Source: Deltaproteobacteria bacterium
GTDB lineage: Bacteria > Desulfobacterota > Binatia > Binatales > Binataceae
DNA: 33,571 nt
Direction of reading: 5' to 3'
Assembly: GCA_021817345.1 (NCBI GenBank)
Contig: JAKAVC010000099.1
Coordinates: 82,338-115,908, forward strand
The first letter of the stretch is position 1. Each line of letters opens with the position of its first letter. A model generated the notes under the pieces. It did not search any database, was not told the DNA's origin, and saw nothing but the letters and a program-made list of their open reading frames with translations. Positions 8,047-17,071 of this stretch are shown here, one piece after another. The position numbers and the translations under genes are program-made.

Positions 8047-9165
8047 GTGAGCTTCACCGAACTCAATTTCGATTTCGACGCTCTGCTTGCAAGCCATTCG
8101 TACCGCGAGCCGCTCGTGATTGGCGGCGTGCGATGCCACGGCGGTTACGACGATTGCGGCAACTACGTTTCGCCGCGAACTCTGAACCGCGTGCCAGCGA
8201 TTCGCGCATGGCAGGAGCGCTACAGGAAGGACTTCGGGTATCCGCTGCTCGATCGCGCGATGGAAGACACGCCGCCCAACTATCCCAACGTTGCGCAGGC
8301 CAAGTTTCTGCTCCGAAACGGAATTCGCGAGCCGATGATCCGCACTCTGACCCGAATCGGCACGGTCGAGGGTTTCGGCGCGAGTATCCGGTTCGGCGCG
8401 GTCGAGGATATCCAGCGCCACTTCGTCGAGGATCTCTCCGGCACCGCGACCGCCCATCTGACGCGCGGGCTTTACGAGGCGCACGCGCGCGACGAGGCGG
8501 GCTTCGACGACGAGGCCGGCCACAAGCAGATGTGGTGGGCCGCGCGGGACATCGCGTTCGAGAATCCTCCCGTCGAGGATCTGGCCGCCGAGATGCGCCG
8601 CGCGATGGGCATGCCGGCCGAGCCGCTGCCCCTGGCCGAGATGATGCGCCGGATGGCGGAGCAGGCGATGGCGGATCGGCTCCTGCCCGCCGACGTCGAT
8701 CCGATGCTGGAGGCGCAGCTTGCGCGGATGGCGCGTCTGCTGCTGATCGAGATCAACGCCTTCCATACCTTCGTCTGGGCCGAAGCGGTCCTGTCCGACA
8801 CGAGCCTGGTCGCGGGCGACGGCGATCCGGCGCGGATCATTTCCTTCATACGCGCCGATGAAACGCCGCATGTCGAGTACCTCAAGTGCGCGCTGAGCGA
8901 GATGCGCGAGCGCACCTTTCGCGGCGCATCCGGCCGCGCCTATCCGGGCCGCGAACTGATAGAGGCGATCTGGCAGCGCGCACTGGCGACCTCAGCCCGC
9001 CGGGGTGTCGAAGGAAGAAACGCCGAACTCGCGGAAATTACCGCGGCACTCGAGGGAAATCCGCGCCGCGACGAATTGCTCGAAGAGTTTCACGCCCTCG
9101 GCGACTTGAGGCCCGGCCCGGACGGGCAATGGGTCGCCATCCAGGACGCATCGGGCGCCAACTGA
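8047..9165 (+). CDS. Putative diiron-carboxylate (ferritin-like) protein (372 aa)
   Basis: I do not recognise a named family, but the sequence carries the ligand pattern of four-helix-bundle diiron enzymes. There are two ExxH motifs, Glu156-xx-His159 (DEAGH) and Glu272-xx-His275 (ADETPH). Glu235 lies 37 residues before the second, and Glu120 or Glu128 lies 28-36 residues before the first. This spacing resembles methane monooxygenase, ribonucleotide reductase R2 and N-oxygenase types, suggesting O2-dependent oxidation. The GTG start at 8047 has AGGGGG upstream. It is divergent from tetR and the LLM gene across a shared operator. A non-catalytic ferritin-like role is the alternative. Confidence 0.7.
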   Translation: MSFTELNFDFDALLASHSYREPLVIGGVRCHGGYDDCGNYVSPRTLNRVPAIRAWQERYRKDFGYPLLDRAMEDTPPNYPNVAQAKFLLRNGIREPMIRTLTRIGTVEGFGASIRFGAVEDIQRHFVEDLSGTATAHLTRGLYEAHARDEAGFDDEAGHKQMWWAARDIAFENPPVEDLAAEMRRAMGMPAEPLPLAEMMRRMAEQAMADRLLPADVDPMLEAQLARMARLLLIEINAFHTFVWAEAVLSDTSLVAGDGDPARIISFIRADETPHVEYLKCALSEMRERTFRGASGRAYPGRELIEAIWQRALATSARRGVEGRNAELAEITAALEGNPRRDELLEEFHALGDLRPGPDGQWVAIQDASGAN

Positions 9166-9215
9166 ATCAGGGCAATACTCCTCAGCGGGCCTGCGCGACG
9201 GTCCGTCCGTGCCGC

Positions 9216-10847
9216 TCAGCCAACCAGAGCGGGATACTCCGCCCTGTACACGTGCGACTCGATAAAGGCGTCGAGGTCCTCCGGTTCCTTGATGCGGGCA
9301 AGGCCGCGCCGGAAGATCACCTCGGCCACGCGCTTGGCGACACGCACTTCGGTCTTCAGGATGCTCGACTGGGGAGGATAGATCAGTCCCACGTCGAGAT
9401 CCGCCGCCGACACCTGCTCGGCAACGGCGTGAGCCGCCGCGATGAACATCTCGTCCGTGACCAGGCGCGCCCGGGCCGCGTAAATCGCAAGCCCGACCGC
9501 GGGGAAGATGTACATGTTGTTGCACTGCCCCGGCACGAACGTCTGATCGCCGTATCGCACGGGCATGAACGGGCTGCCGCTGGCGAATATCGCGCGCCCG
9601 TCGGACCATTCATAGGCCTCTTCGGCGGTACACTCGGAGTTCGCGGTTGGATTCGAAAGCGCGAAGATGATGGGGCGCTGGTTGGCGCGCGCCATCGCCT
9701 GTATGACTTCCCGGTCGAAAGCCTTGCCGACGGTGCTGACACCGATGATCGCGGTCGGTTTGAGCGATTCGATGGCGGCGGCGAAGCTTTTAGCCGGAGG
9801 ATGCGGATGCGCGTACGCCATCTGGAAGTCGGACAGGTCGGTGCGGCTTGATTCGACCAGGCCCTTGCTGCTGAACAGCCAGGTCCGCGCCCGCGCCTGC
9901 TCGGGCGAAAGCCCCTCCGCCACCATCGCCTGCGCAAGCAGTTCGGCGATTCCGACTCCGGCTTGGCTCGCGCCGAGAAACAGGAACGTCTGCTCGGAGA
10001 GCTTGCCGCCGGTTATACGCAGCGCGCCGAGCACACCCGCAAGGACGACCGCGGCCGTGCCCTGTATATCGTCGTTGAAACAGCAGATCCTCTCGCGGTA
10101 GCGGTTGAGAAGGCGGAAGGCGTCGAATCGTCCCCAGTCCTCGAACTGGATGCAGCAGTCGGGGAACTGCTCCTGCACCGCATCGACGAACTCGCCTACG
10201 AATTCGTCCACCTCGGCTTGCGCCGCGCGCGGCCGGCGAAGCCCGATGTACATGGGGTCCTGAAGCAGCGTTTCATTATTGGTGCCGCAGTCGATCATCA
10301 CCGGCATCGTGACCTCGGGCGGAACCCCCGCGCACGCGGTATAAAGCGCAAGCTTTCCGATCGGTATGCCCATCCCGTTGGCGCCGAGATCGCCGAGGCC
10401 AAGAATTCGTTCCCCGCTGGTGACAACGATAAAGCGCACGTCGCTCTGCGGCCAGTTGCGAAGAATCTCGCGCACCCGTCCTTTGCGGTCGAGCGAGAGA
10501 TACATGCCGCGGGGACGCTCGATTATGTGGCTGAAGTGCAGGCAAGCCTCGCCCACTGTCGGCGTGTAAACGAGCGGCAGGAAGCGCGCCGGGTCGGACA
10601 TCAGGAGGCGGTAAAAAAGCGTCTCGTTGGTATCCTGCAGCGACGACAGGTAAAGGTACATCTCCAGGCTGGACGGCTTGCGCGACAACTGCACCAGTGC
10701 TCGTTCCAGCTGAACCTTCTCGTCGTCCACGGCGGGCGGAAGAAGGCCCACGAGCCCGAGCGCTTCACGCTCGTCTTCGGTAAAGCCGCAGGACCTGTTG
10801 TAGCGCGGCTCCCTGAGCAGCGCCGCGCCTCGCAGATTCGTCGTCAT
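9216..10847 (-). CDS. maeA: Malic enzyme, NAD(P)-dependent (543 aa)
   Basis: Oxidative decarboxylation of malate to pyruvate. The long (~540-560 aa) malic enzyme form is shown by YTPTVGEAC (Tyr94), LGDLGANGMGIPIGK (Lys165), QFEDWGRFDAFRLL, CFNDDIQGTAAVVLAG and ALSNPTANSECTAEEAY. Tyr94 and Lys165 have the same spacing as the catalytic pair of human ME2. The dinucleotide loop reads FLGASQAGVGIAELL, with Ser in place of the second Gly of the usual GAG(S/E)AG. The ATG at 10847 has AAAGG upstream, and the longer reading to 10889 is not needed. It is convergent with the diiron gene, and NAD versus NADP use is undecided. Confidence 0.95.
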   Translation of the reverse strand: MTTNLRGAALLREPRYNRSCGFTEDEREALGLVGLLPPAVDDEKVQLERALVQLSRKPSSLEMYLYLSSLQDTNETLFYRLLMSDPARFLPLVYTPTVGEACLHFSHIIERPRGMYLSLDRKGRVREILRNWPQSDVRFIVVTSGERILGLGDLGANGMGIPIGKLALYTACAGVPPEVTMPVMIDCGTNNETLLQDPMYIGLRRPRAAQAEVDEFVGEFVDAVQEQFPDCCIQFEDWGRFDAFRLLNRYRERICCFNDDIQGTAAVVLAGVLGALRITGGKLSEQTFLFLGASQAGVGIAELLAQAMVAEGLSPEQARARTWLFSSKGLVESSRTDLSDFQMAYAHPHPPAKSFAAAIESLKPTAIIGVSTVGKAFDREVIQAMARANQRPIIFALSNPTANSECTAEEAYEWSDGRAIFASGSPFMPVRYGDQTFVPGQCNNMYIFPAVGLAIYAARARLVTDEMFIAAAHAVAEQVSAADLDVGLIYPPQSSILKTEVRVAKRVAEVIFRRGLARIKEPEDLDAFIESHVYRAEYPALVG

Positions 10848-11215
10848 AACGTAACCTTTCGCCGAATTTGCCCGACGGCGCGGCACCAAGAGACGGCACG
10901 TTCCGGCAAGCGCCTCAGGTGGGCCGATTGGAGAGTCTCTTTTGCCTGCCGCGTCGGTCCGTTTTCAATAGCTGCCGCTCGCGTCTGACGCAATGCCCAG
11001 CCCAGGACAAACGGCTTCTTAGTCCGGTCGCCAAGCGTGACAAACGGTCGCACGATAGCGCTTTGGGCTCGCCCGATTGGCCGACAGCCGAGGAATCAGC
11101 AATCCAACGCGGCGTCGAAAGGACGGCCGGGCGGCGCCGGCCGATTCGTCTGCGGGCGCGAGGCCCGGTTTCGCTGGGTTGGTCCGCCGTTTATCTGTTA
11201 AAGTGGCTTGCCGCT
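10848..11215. other. 368-bp divergent intergenic region
   Basis: This separates maeA (minus) from the phosphatase-like gene (plus) and should hold promoters for both. I see no convincing -35/-10 pair. A 7-bp hairpin, CGGCCGG-GCGGCG-CCGGCCG, lies at 11124-11143. The plus frame open from 10868 runs into the phosphatase, but its upstream part shows no protein-like features. Confidence 0.5.
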
Positions 11216-11557
11216 ATGAAGAAGGTGCTGATGGTTTGCACGGGCAACATGGACCGCAGCCCGACGGCCGCGATGGTGCTTGCGGAGATGTGCGCGCCGA
11301 TGTGGGTGGCGTCGGCCGGAACCGAGCCCTGGGCCAAGAACCAGCTTACCCTGGAGCTGGTCGAGGAGGCCGACGTGATCTGCGTCATGGAGGAGGCCCA
11401 TCGCCGTTTCATAAACAGCCGCTTCGGCGAATCGTATGCAGAAAAGGTTGTGGTACTCGACATCCCCGACAATTACATCTGCTGGGAGGACGAACTCGTA
11501 CACCTGCTCAAGCCCAAACTGCGCACTATCCTTGGGCTTCCAGCGCCCCGACGCTGA
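11216..11557 (+). CDS. Small protein tyrosine phosphatase-like protein (113 aa)
   Basis: A compact relative of low-molecular-weight tyrosine phosphatases. The P-loop CTGNMDRSP gives Cys8-x5-Arg14-Ser15, and a later LDIPDNY (Asp82/Asp85) is where the general acid is expected. The overall pattern matches the small predicted tyrosine phosphatase group (COG4551-like), shorter than classical ~150-aa enzymes. Start at ATG 11216, with no strong ribosome site. It precedes the LuxR-type regulator by 118 bp on the same strand. A regulatory link to the carbon-fixation genes is only positional. Confidence 0.8.
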   Translation: MKKVLMVCTGNMDRSPTAAMVLAEMCAPMWVASAGTEPWAKNQLTLELVEEADVICVMEEAHRRFINSRFGESYAEKVVVLDIPDNYICWEDELVHLLKPKLRTILGLPAPRR

Positions 11558-11675
11558 CGGCCGCACGGGCCTGGTTATCGCAGCCGCGCTGGTCCCGCGG
11601 CAGGGCGCCGCTGGAGTCAATGCACTGATTCAATAGGCGAACTTCAAGGGTGGTTCCGCACGAAACTGGCCCGTT

Positions 11676-12335
11676 ATGAAGAACTCGCCCGCGCGAGTCA
11701 TAACCGATAACCGGCAGAGGGATCAGATCAAGGTCGCTCTCGCCGACAAGAACCCGATGGTGATTTCGGGTGTCAAGCATCTGCTCGAAAGCGACGGACG
11801 CTTTCGCGTAATTGCCACCGCGAGCGACGGAGAGCGCTTCCTCGAGCTTGCCCGCCGCCATCGCTTCGACCTCGGGATCATCGGATGGGAGATGCCGCGA
11901 TGCGGCGGGCGGGCGGTGCTGCAGGCGCTCAGGGTTCAGCCGAATGGGCCGCGAATCATCGTGTACACCGGAAGCCGCGACCCCGAACTGCCGCGCGAAG
12001 TGATGGCTCTGGGCGGCGCGGGTTACTGCGCCAAGAGCGAGCCGCCCGAGCGCCTGCTGGCGGTCGCGCTGGAAGTCGCCGCGGGCCGGATGTCGTTCCC
12101 GTTCGTCGACGTGCGCAGGCTTGGCCACGATCCGCTCGCGATGCTGACACGGCGCGAGCGCGAACTGCTGGAAGAGCTGGCCGCCGGCAGGAGCAACGCG
12201 CAGCTTGCCGCCGACTTCGGGGTTTCGATCAACACCATAAAGTTTCACCTGAAGAATCTGTACGAGAAGCTCGCGGTAAGGAACCGCGCCGAAGCGGTGG
12301 CGATGGGGCTTAAAAGGCGCCGCGCCCACGAATAG
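11676..12335 (+). CDS. LuxR/NarL-type regulator with degenerate receiver domain
   Basis: A 219-aa protein with an N-terminal CheY-like domain (about 18-135) and a C-terminal LuxR helix-turn-helix (about 154-212, LTRRERELLEELAAGRSNAQLA and INTIKFHLKNLYEKL). In place of the phospho-acceptor Asp of the family (LLDxxMP) it has IIGWEMP, so residue 70 is Gly. The acidic pocket DD is reduced to Asp24-Lys25. Thr98 and Lys120 of the switch are kept. It is therefore likely an aspartate-less, phosphorylation-independent regulator. It lies just upstream of cbbL on the same strand, where a LysR-type CbbR would often be found, and is the best local candidate for control of the RuBisCO operon. Confidence 0.88.
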   Translation: MKNSPARVITDNRQRDQIKVALADKNPMVISGVKHLLESDGRFRVIATASDGERFLELARRHRFDLGIIGWEMPRCGGRAVLQALRVQPNGPRIIVYTGSRDPELPREVMALGGAGYCAKSEPPERLLAVALEVAAGRMSFPFVDVRRLGHDPLAMLTRRERELLEELAAGRSNAQLAADFGVSINTIKFHLKNLYEKLAVRNRAEAVAMGLKRRRAHE

Positions 12336-12360
12336 CACCCCCTCGTTCGCGACTCGTCCA

Positions 12361-12378
12361 CCTACCCATCCGGGTAGG
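12361..12378. promoter_or_regulatory. 7-4-7 inverted repeat upstream of cbbL
   Basis: CCTACCC-ATCC-GGGTAGG is a perfect inverted repeat 26 bp after the regulator stop and about 205 bp before cbbL. The left arm contains TACCCAT, which fits the NarL heptamer rule TACYYMT, so it could bind the adjacent LuxR-type regulator. It could also be a hairpin terminating the regulator transcript, but no T-run follows. Confidence 0.45.
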
Positions 12379-12443
12379 CCATTCAACCACTCCTAAGATT
12401 CAGTTCGGCCACCCCGGCGGGTGTGCTCCGCCGTATCTCAATC

Positions 12444-12455
12444 GCGGGAACCCGC
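12444..12455. repeat. GCGGG-AA-CCCGC palindrome in cbb leader
   Basis: A 12-bp palindrome in the 248-bp space before cbbL. The 2-nt centre is too short for a stable RNA loop, so a protein-binding site is more plausible than a hairpin. No clear sigma70 boxes were found in this space. Confidence 0.25.
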
Positions 12456-12583
12456 TTACGCTGAGTTGTACCGCGCACAAACCGGCGCGTGAGCAGGGCG
12501 AAGACGCCGCGCCTGCAAGGGATACCGAGGGAGCAAGCCGCTAATCCGCCAACCGAGTGCCTGATTCACTCCGGGAGCAATAG

Positions 12584-14032
<1,449 letters not shown>

Positions 14033-14052
14033 GCAGGCAAGGAGTTACCGCA

Positions 14053-14505
14053 GTGCGAATAACACAAGGCTCATTTTCGTTCCTTCCCGATCTTTCGGAC
14101 GACGAAATCAGGGGACAGATCCAGTACTGCCTCGATCAGGGTTGGGCGATCAACATAGAATACACGGACGATCCCCATCCGCGTAACACTTACTGGGAAA
14201 TGTGGAACATCCCGATGTTCGACGTTCGGGATGCCGCGCCGGTCATGCGCGAGATGAACGCGTGCCGCGAACAATACCCGCATCATTATATCAGGGTGAA
14301 TGCGTACAATTTCGCCCGCGGCCGCGAGAGCGTCGCGCTGTCATTCCTGGTGAATCGCCCGCCTGAGGAGCCCGGCTTCGGACTCACGCGCCAGGAGGTG
14401 CGCGGCCGCACCATCAATTATGTCCTGCGCAGCTACGCGACCGACCGGCCAGAGGGCCATCGCTACGGCGGCGCGGGCCTCAACGGGCAGCGGCGCGAGC
14501 ACTAG
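14053..14505 (+). CDS. cbbS: RuBisCO small subunit (150 aa)
   Basis: Forms the L8S8 holoenzyme with CbbL. The start is GTG at 14053 ([16 protein letters not shown]), 8 nt after a GGAG. Recognisable are the [21 protein letters not shown] segment, [21 protein letters not shown] and YIRVNAYNF. The C-terminal extension (about residues 100-140, with [21 protein letters not shown]) is the red-type tail that forms the hairpin lining the central channel. The gene sits 20 bp after cbbL and 26 bp before cbbX, so all three are co-transcribed. Confidence 0.97.
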   Translation: MRITQGSFSFLPDLSDDEIRGQIQYCLDQGWAINIEYTDDPHPRNTYWEMWNIPMFDVRDAAPVMREMNACREQYPHHYIRVNAYNFARGRESVALSFLVNRPPEEPGFGLTRQEVRGRTINYVLRSYATDRPEGHRYGGAGLNGQRREH

Positions 14506-14531
14506 CGCCGGGGATTCAATCAAGGCGAAAC

Positions 14532-15491
14532 ATGAACGTGAATCTCGACTCGAAACTCGACGGCGCCCGGAACAGCCAGGCGGGACTGGTCGTGGACGTG
14601 CAGGCGGCGCTCAAAGAGTGCAACGTGCTGGAAGTGCTCGATGAGCTCGATCGCGAACTCGTCGGGCTTCGGCCGGTCAAGACGCGCATCCGCGAAATCG
14701 CGTCCTTTCTGCTGATCGAGGGATTGCGCAAGCGCGCGGGCCTTTCGACCGAGACGCCGACCCTTCACATGAGCTTCACGGGAGGGCCCGGGACCGGAAA
14801 GACCACGGTCGCGATGCGGATGGCGGCGATACTTCATCGCCTCGGATACGTCCGCCAGGGGCATCTGGTCGTCGCAAGCCGCGCCGACCTCGTGGGCCAG
14901 TACGTCGGGCATACGGCGCCCAAGACCCGCGACATCCTGAAGAAGGCCGCTGGCGGCGTCCTGTTCATCGACGAAGCCTATTACCTGTACCGCCCCGACA
15001 ACGAGCGCGACTACGGGCAGGAAGCGATCGAGATGCTGCTGCAGGCGATGGAGAATCAGCGCGAGGACCTGGTGGTCATCTTCGCCGGCTACAAGGACAG
15101 GATGCGCACTTTTTTCAGGAGCAATCCGGGACTGCGTTCCCGAATAGCCCATCATATAGATTTTCCTGACTACACAGTGGAAGAACTGATGGCTATTGCG
15201 GAGCTGATGCTGAGCGAACAGATGTACCGATGGGACGACGCCTCGCGCGGCGCTTTTCGGCAATACCTGGAGCTCAGGATGAAGCAGCCGCACTTCGCCA
15301 ATGCGCGCAGCGTGCGCAACGCAATCGACAGGATGAAACTCCGCCAGGCACATCGTCTCGTTTCTCGCGGAGGAAGCGTCAGCGCTGAGGAACTTGGCCG
15401 GCTCGAAGCGAGCGATATCACCCAGAGCCGGGTTTTTCAGGGTGGAATCGATGCGGACGATTCAATCGGCGAAGCGGAGCGGGAAAAGTGA
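14532..15491 (+). CDS. cbbX: Red-type RuBisCO activase (AAA+ ATPase, 319 aa)
   Basis: Hexameric AAA+ motor that removes inhibitory sugar phosphates from red-type RuBisCO by pulling the CbbL C-terminus. Walker A GGPGTGKT is at 84-91, the pore loop [10 protein letters not shown] near 123-132, and Walker B VLFIDEAY at 143-150, followed by FAGYKD and the [13 protein letters not shown] second-region segment. The start [11 protein letters not shown] at 14532 follows a weak AAGG. Its order after cbbL-cbbS is the classical red-type arrangement. Confidence 0.97.
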   Translation: MNVNLDSKLDGARNSQAGLVVDVQAALKECNVLEVLDELDRELVGLRPVKTRIREIASFLLIEGLRKRAGLSTETPTLHMSFTGGPGTGKTTVAMRMAAILHRLGYVRQGHLVVASRADLVGQYVGHTAPKTRDILKKAAGGVLFIDEAYYLYRPDNERDYGQEAIEMLLQAMENQREDLVVIFAGYKDRMRTFFRSNPGLRSRIAHHIDFPDYTVEELMAIAELMLSEQMYRWDDASRGAFRQYLELRMKQPHFANARSVRNAIDRMKLRQAHRLVSRGGSVSAEELGRLEASDITQSRVFQGGIDADDSIGEAEREK

Positions 15492-15539
15492 AATCGCGTT
15501 TCCAGGCTGACATGAGCAGGGCTGGCGGCTCACCACACT

Positions 15540-15554
15540 GGCGGCGAAGCCGCC
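15540..15554 (+). repeat. GGCGGC-GAA-GCCGCC hairpin before phosphoribulokinase
   Basis: A perfect 6-bp stem with a GAA loop lies 6 bp before the GGGGG ribosome-binding sequence of the phosphoribulokinase gene. It could influence translation or act as an RNA processing signal between cbbX and prk. Confidence 0.35.
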
Positions 15555-15567
15555 GCCTTAGGGGGTT

Positions 15568-16611
15568 ATGATGACGCAACGGCCGATCCTTTTAGCGATT
15601 GTGGGTGACAGCGCCGCGGGCAAGTCCACGCTGACCGCCGGCCTGGAAAAGCTGCTCGGACGCGAGCGCGTTACGCACGTCTGCACCGACGACTATCACA
15701 AGTACGATCGGCGAGAGCGCGCGGCGCTCAATATCACGCCGCTCAACCCGGAATGCAACTACCTGGACATTCTCGAACTGCATCTCGAGCGCCTTCATTA
15801 CGGGCAGCCGATCCTCAAACCGGTTTACGATCACGCGACCGGGACTTTCGTGCGTCCCCAATACATCCAGCCCAAACAGTTTGTGATCGTCGAGGGACTG
15901 CTCGGGTTCCACACCGCGGTGATGCGCCAGTTCTATGACGTCAAGCTTTATCTCGATCCGCCCGAAGAGTTGCGCCGCTTCTGGAAAATAAGACGCGATA
16001 CCACCAGGCGCGGCTATACCCTGGAGCAGGTCGAGGCGGAGCTCGCGCGGCGTGAAGACGATTCGCGCAACTTCATCCGCAGCCAGCGCGAGTTTGCGGA
16101 CATTATCGTGCGCTTCCGTCCCCCGCGCGGGACCACTCCCGAAACCGCCGACGGCCATCTCGACGCGCGGCTTGTCCTTCGCCCCACGATCCCGCATCCC
16201 GACCTGAGCTATCTGTTCGACGGCTCGGACAACACCGCCTGCGTCCGGCTATCGCTCGGGCGCGATTGTGGAAAGCCGGTTGATATTCTGGAAGTGGACG
16301 GCAACGTGTCCGCCGATGAGGCCGCCAAGCTCGAGAGCAAGATCTGGCAGCATATGAGCGAGCTTCAACCCGTCAAGGCCGATGAGTTCGGCCTGTACCT
16401 GGACCCCGCCGAAATTCGGCACAGCGATCCGCTCGCGCTGACCCAGCTCCTGGTGACCTACCATCTGCTCCGCAAATACAGCGAGGGCCGAAGGATGCTG
16501 TTCGCGCCGCCGGTCGCCGCGCTCAGCCGAATGCGTTCGGTGCCCGTCAGCGTGCTCGGACAGAACCCTGTCGGAGAATCGGAATCGGAGATCGGCCGGT
16601 CGGCAAAGTGA
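15568..16611 (+). CDS. prk: Phosphoribulokinase, class II-like (347 aa)
   Basis: Phosphorylates ribulose-5-phosphate to ribulose-1,5-bisphosphate, feeding RuBisCO. Walker A VGDSAAGKST is at residues 12-21, followed by CTDDYHKYDR, LNPECNYLDILELH and PILKPVYDHATGTF, then VIVEGLLGFH. Length and motifs match the cyanobacterial/plant class II group rather than the ~290-aa proteobacterial class I enzyme. The second ATG (15571) is better spaced from GGGGG than the first, so the true start may be three bases later. It is 76 bp after cbbX, probably in one transcript. Confidence 0.95.
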   Translation: MMTQRPILLAIVGDSAAGKSTLTAGLEKLLGRERVTHVCTDDYHKYDRRERAALNITPLNPECNYLDILELHLERLHYGQPILKPVYDHATGTFVRPQYIQPKQFVIVEGLLGFHTAVMRQFYDVKLYLDPPEELRRFWKIRRDTTRRGYTLEQVEAELARREDDSRNFIRSQREFADIIVRFRPPRGTTPETADGHLDARLVLRPTIPHPDLSYLFDGSDNTACVRLSLGRDCGKPVDILEVDGNVSADEAAKLESKIWQHMSELQPVKADEFGLYLDPAEIRHSDPLALTQLLVTYHLLRKYSEGRRMLFAPPVAALSRMRSVPVSVLGQNPVGESESEIGRSAK

Positions 16612-16652
16612 CGAATGCCGGACCCGTCGGGAGCCGGCATGGAGAGACTACG

Positions 16653-16865
16653 ATGAAGGCAATCATGGCGTTAAGGCTCAGTACCGGTTGTTATCAGCCT
16701 CATCCCGAAGCCGAGGTGGAGGACTGGGAAGAAATTAAGGATTACGCGCTGAGCGTCCACTACATCGGGCCGGTCGAAGGTCCGGCCAGTTTCCGCCACG
16801 CGGTGCGCGTATTAGACGAGGACCGGTCCGAGAAAGTGTACTTGCTCGACGACGACCACGTATAG
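16653..16865 (+). CDS. Hypothetical 70-aa protein at end of cbb cluster
   Basis: I do not recognise it. The ATG at 16653 follows GGAGAG by 6 nt, good support for translation; extending to 16608 gives poor sequence. It has a hydrophobic N-terminus MKAIMALRLSTGCY, an acidic middle (EVEDWEEIKDYAL), and an acidic end (YLLDDDHV). There is no signal peptide or membrane segment. It starts 41 bp after the phosphoribulokinase stop and reads in the same direction, so it is probably the last gene of the carbon-fixation transcript. A small partner of Prk or RuBisCO is possible but unproven. Confidence 0.68.
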   Translation: MKAIMALRLSTGCYQPHPEAEVEDWEEIKDYALSVHYIGPVEGPASFRHAVRVLDEDRSEKVYLLDDDHV

Positions 16866-16999
16866 GGAATCCTCGCCGGCCTATGGACTTTCGCACGCCG
16901 TCCGGCCCCTCCCGGCGGCGCGCGCGACACGGGTTTGCCTCGGCCGACGTCCCCGCATCCCCCGCGTTACTGACGACCGATCACGCCTTCCGCCAGCCG

Positions 17000-17020
17000 C
17001 GAAATGGAGATTCCATTTCG
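17000..17020. repeat. Perfect 9-3-9 inverted repeat upstream of aldo/keto reductase
   Basis: CGAAATGGA-GAT-TCCATTTCG, 21 bp, lies 51 bp before the aldo/keto reductase start in a 206-bp gap. It could be a regulator site or an RNA hairpin. There is no T-run after it, so it is unlikely to be the cbb terminator. Confidence 0.5.
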
Positions 17021-17071
17021 ATCCGGTTATCGTCGATACTGTGATTCCAGCTTCAGGCGGGGGTAACACTC

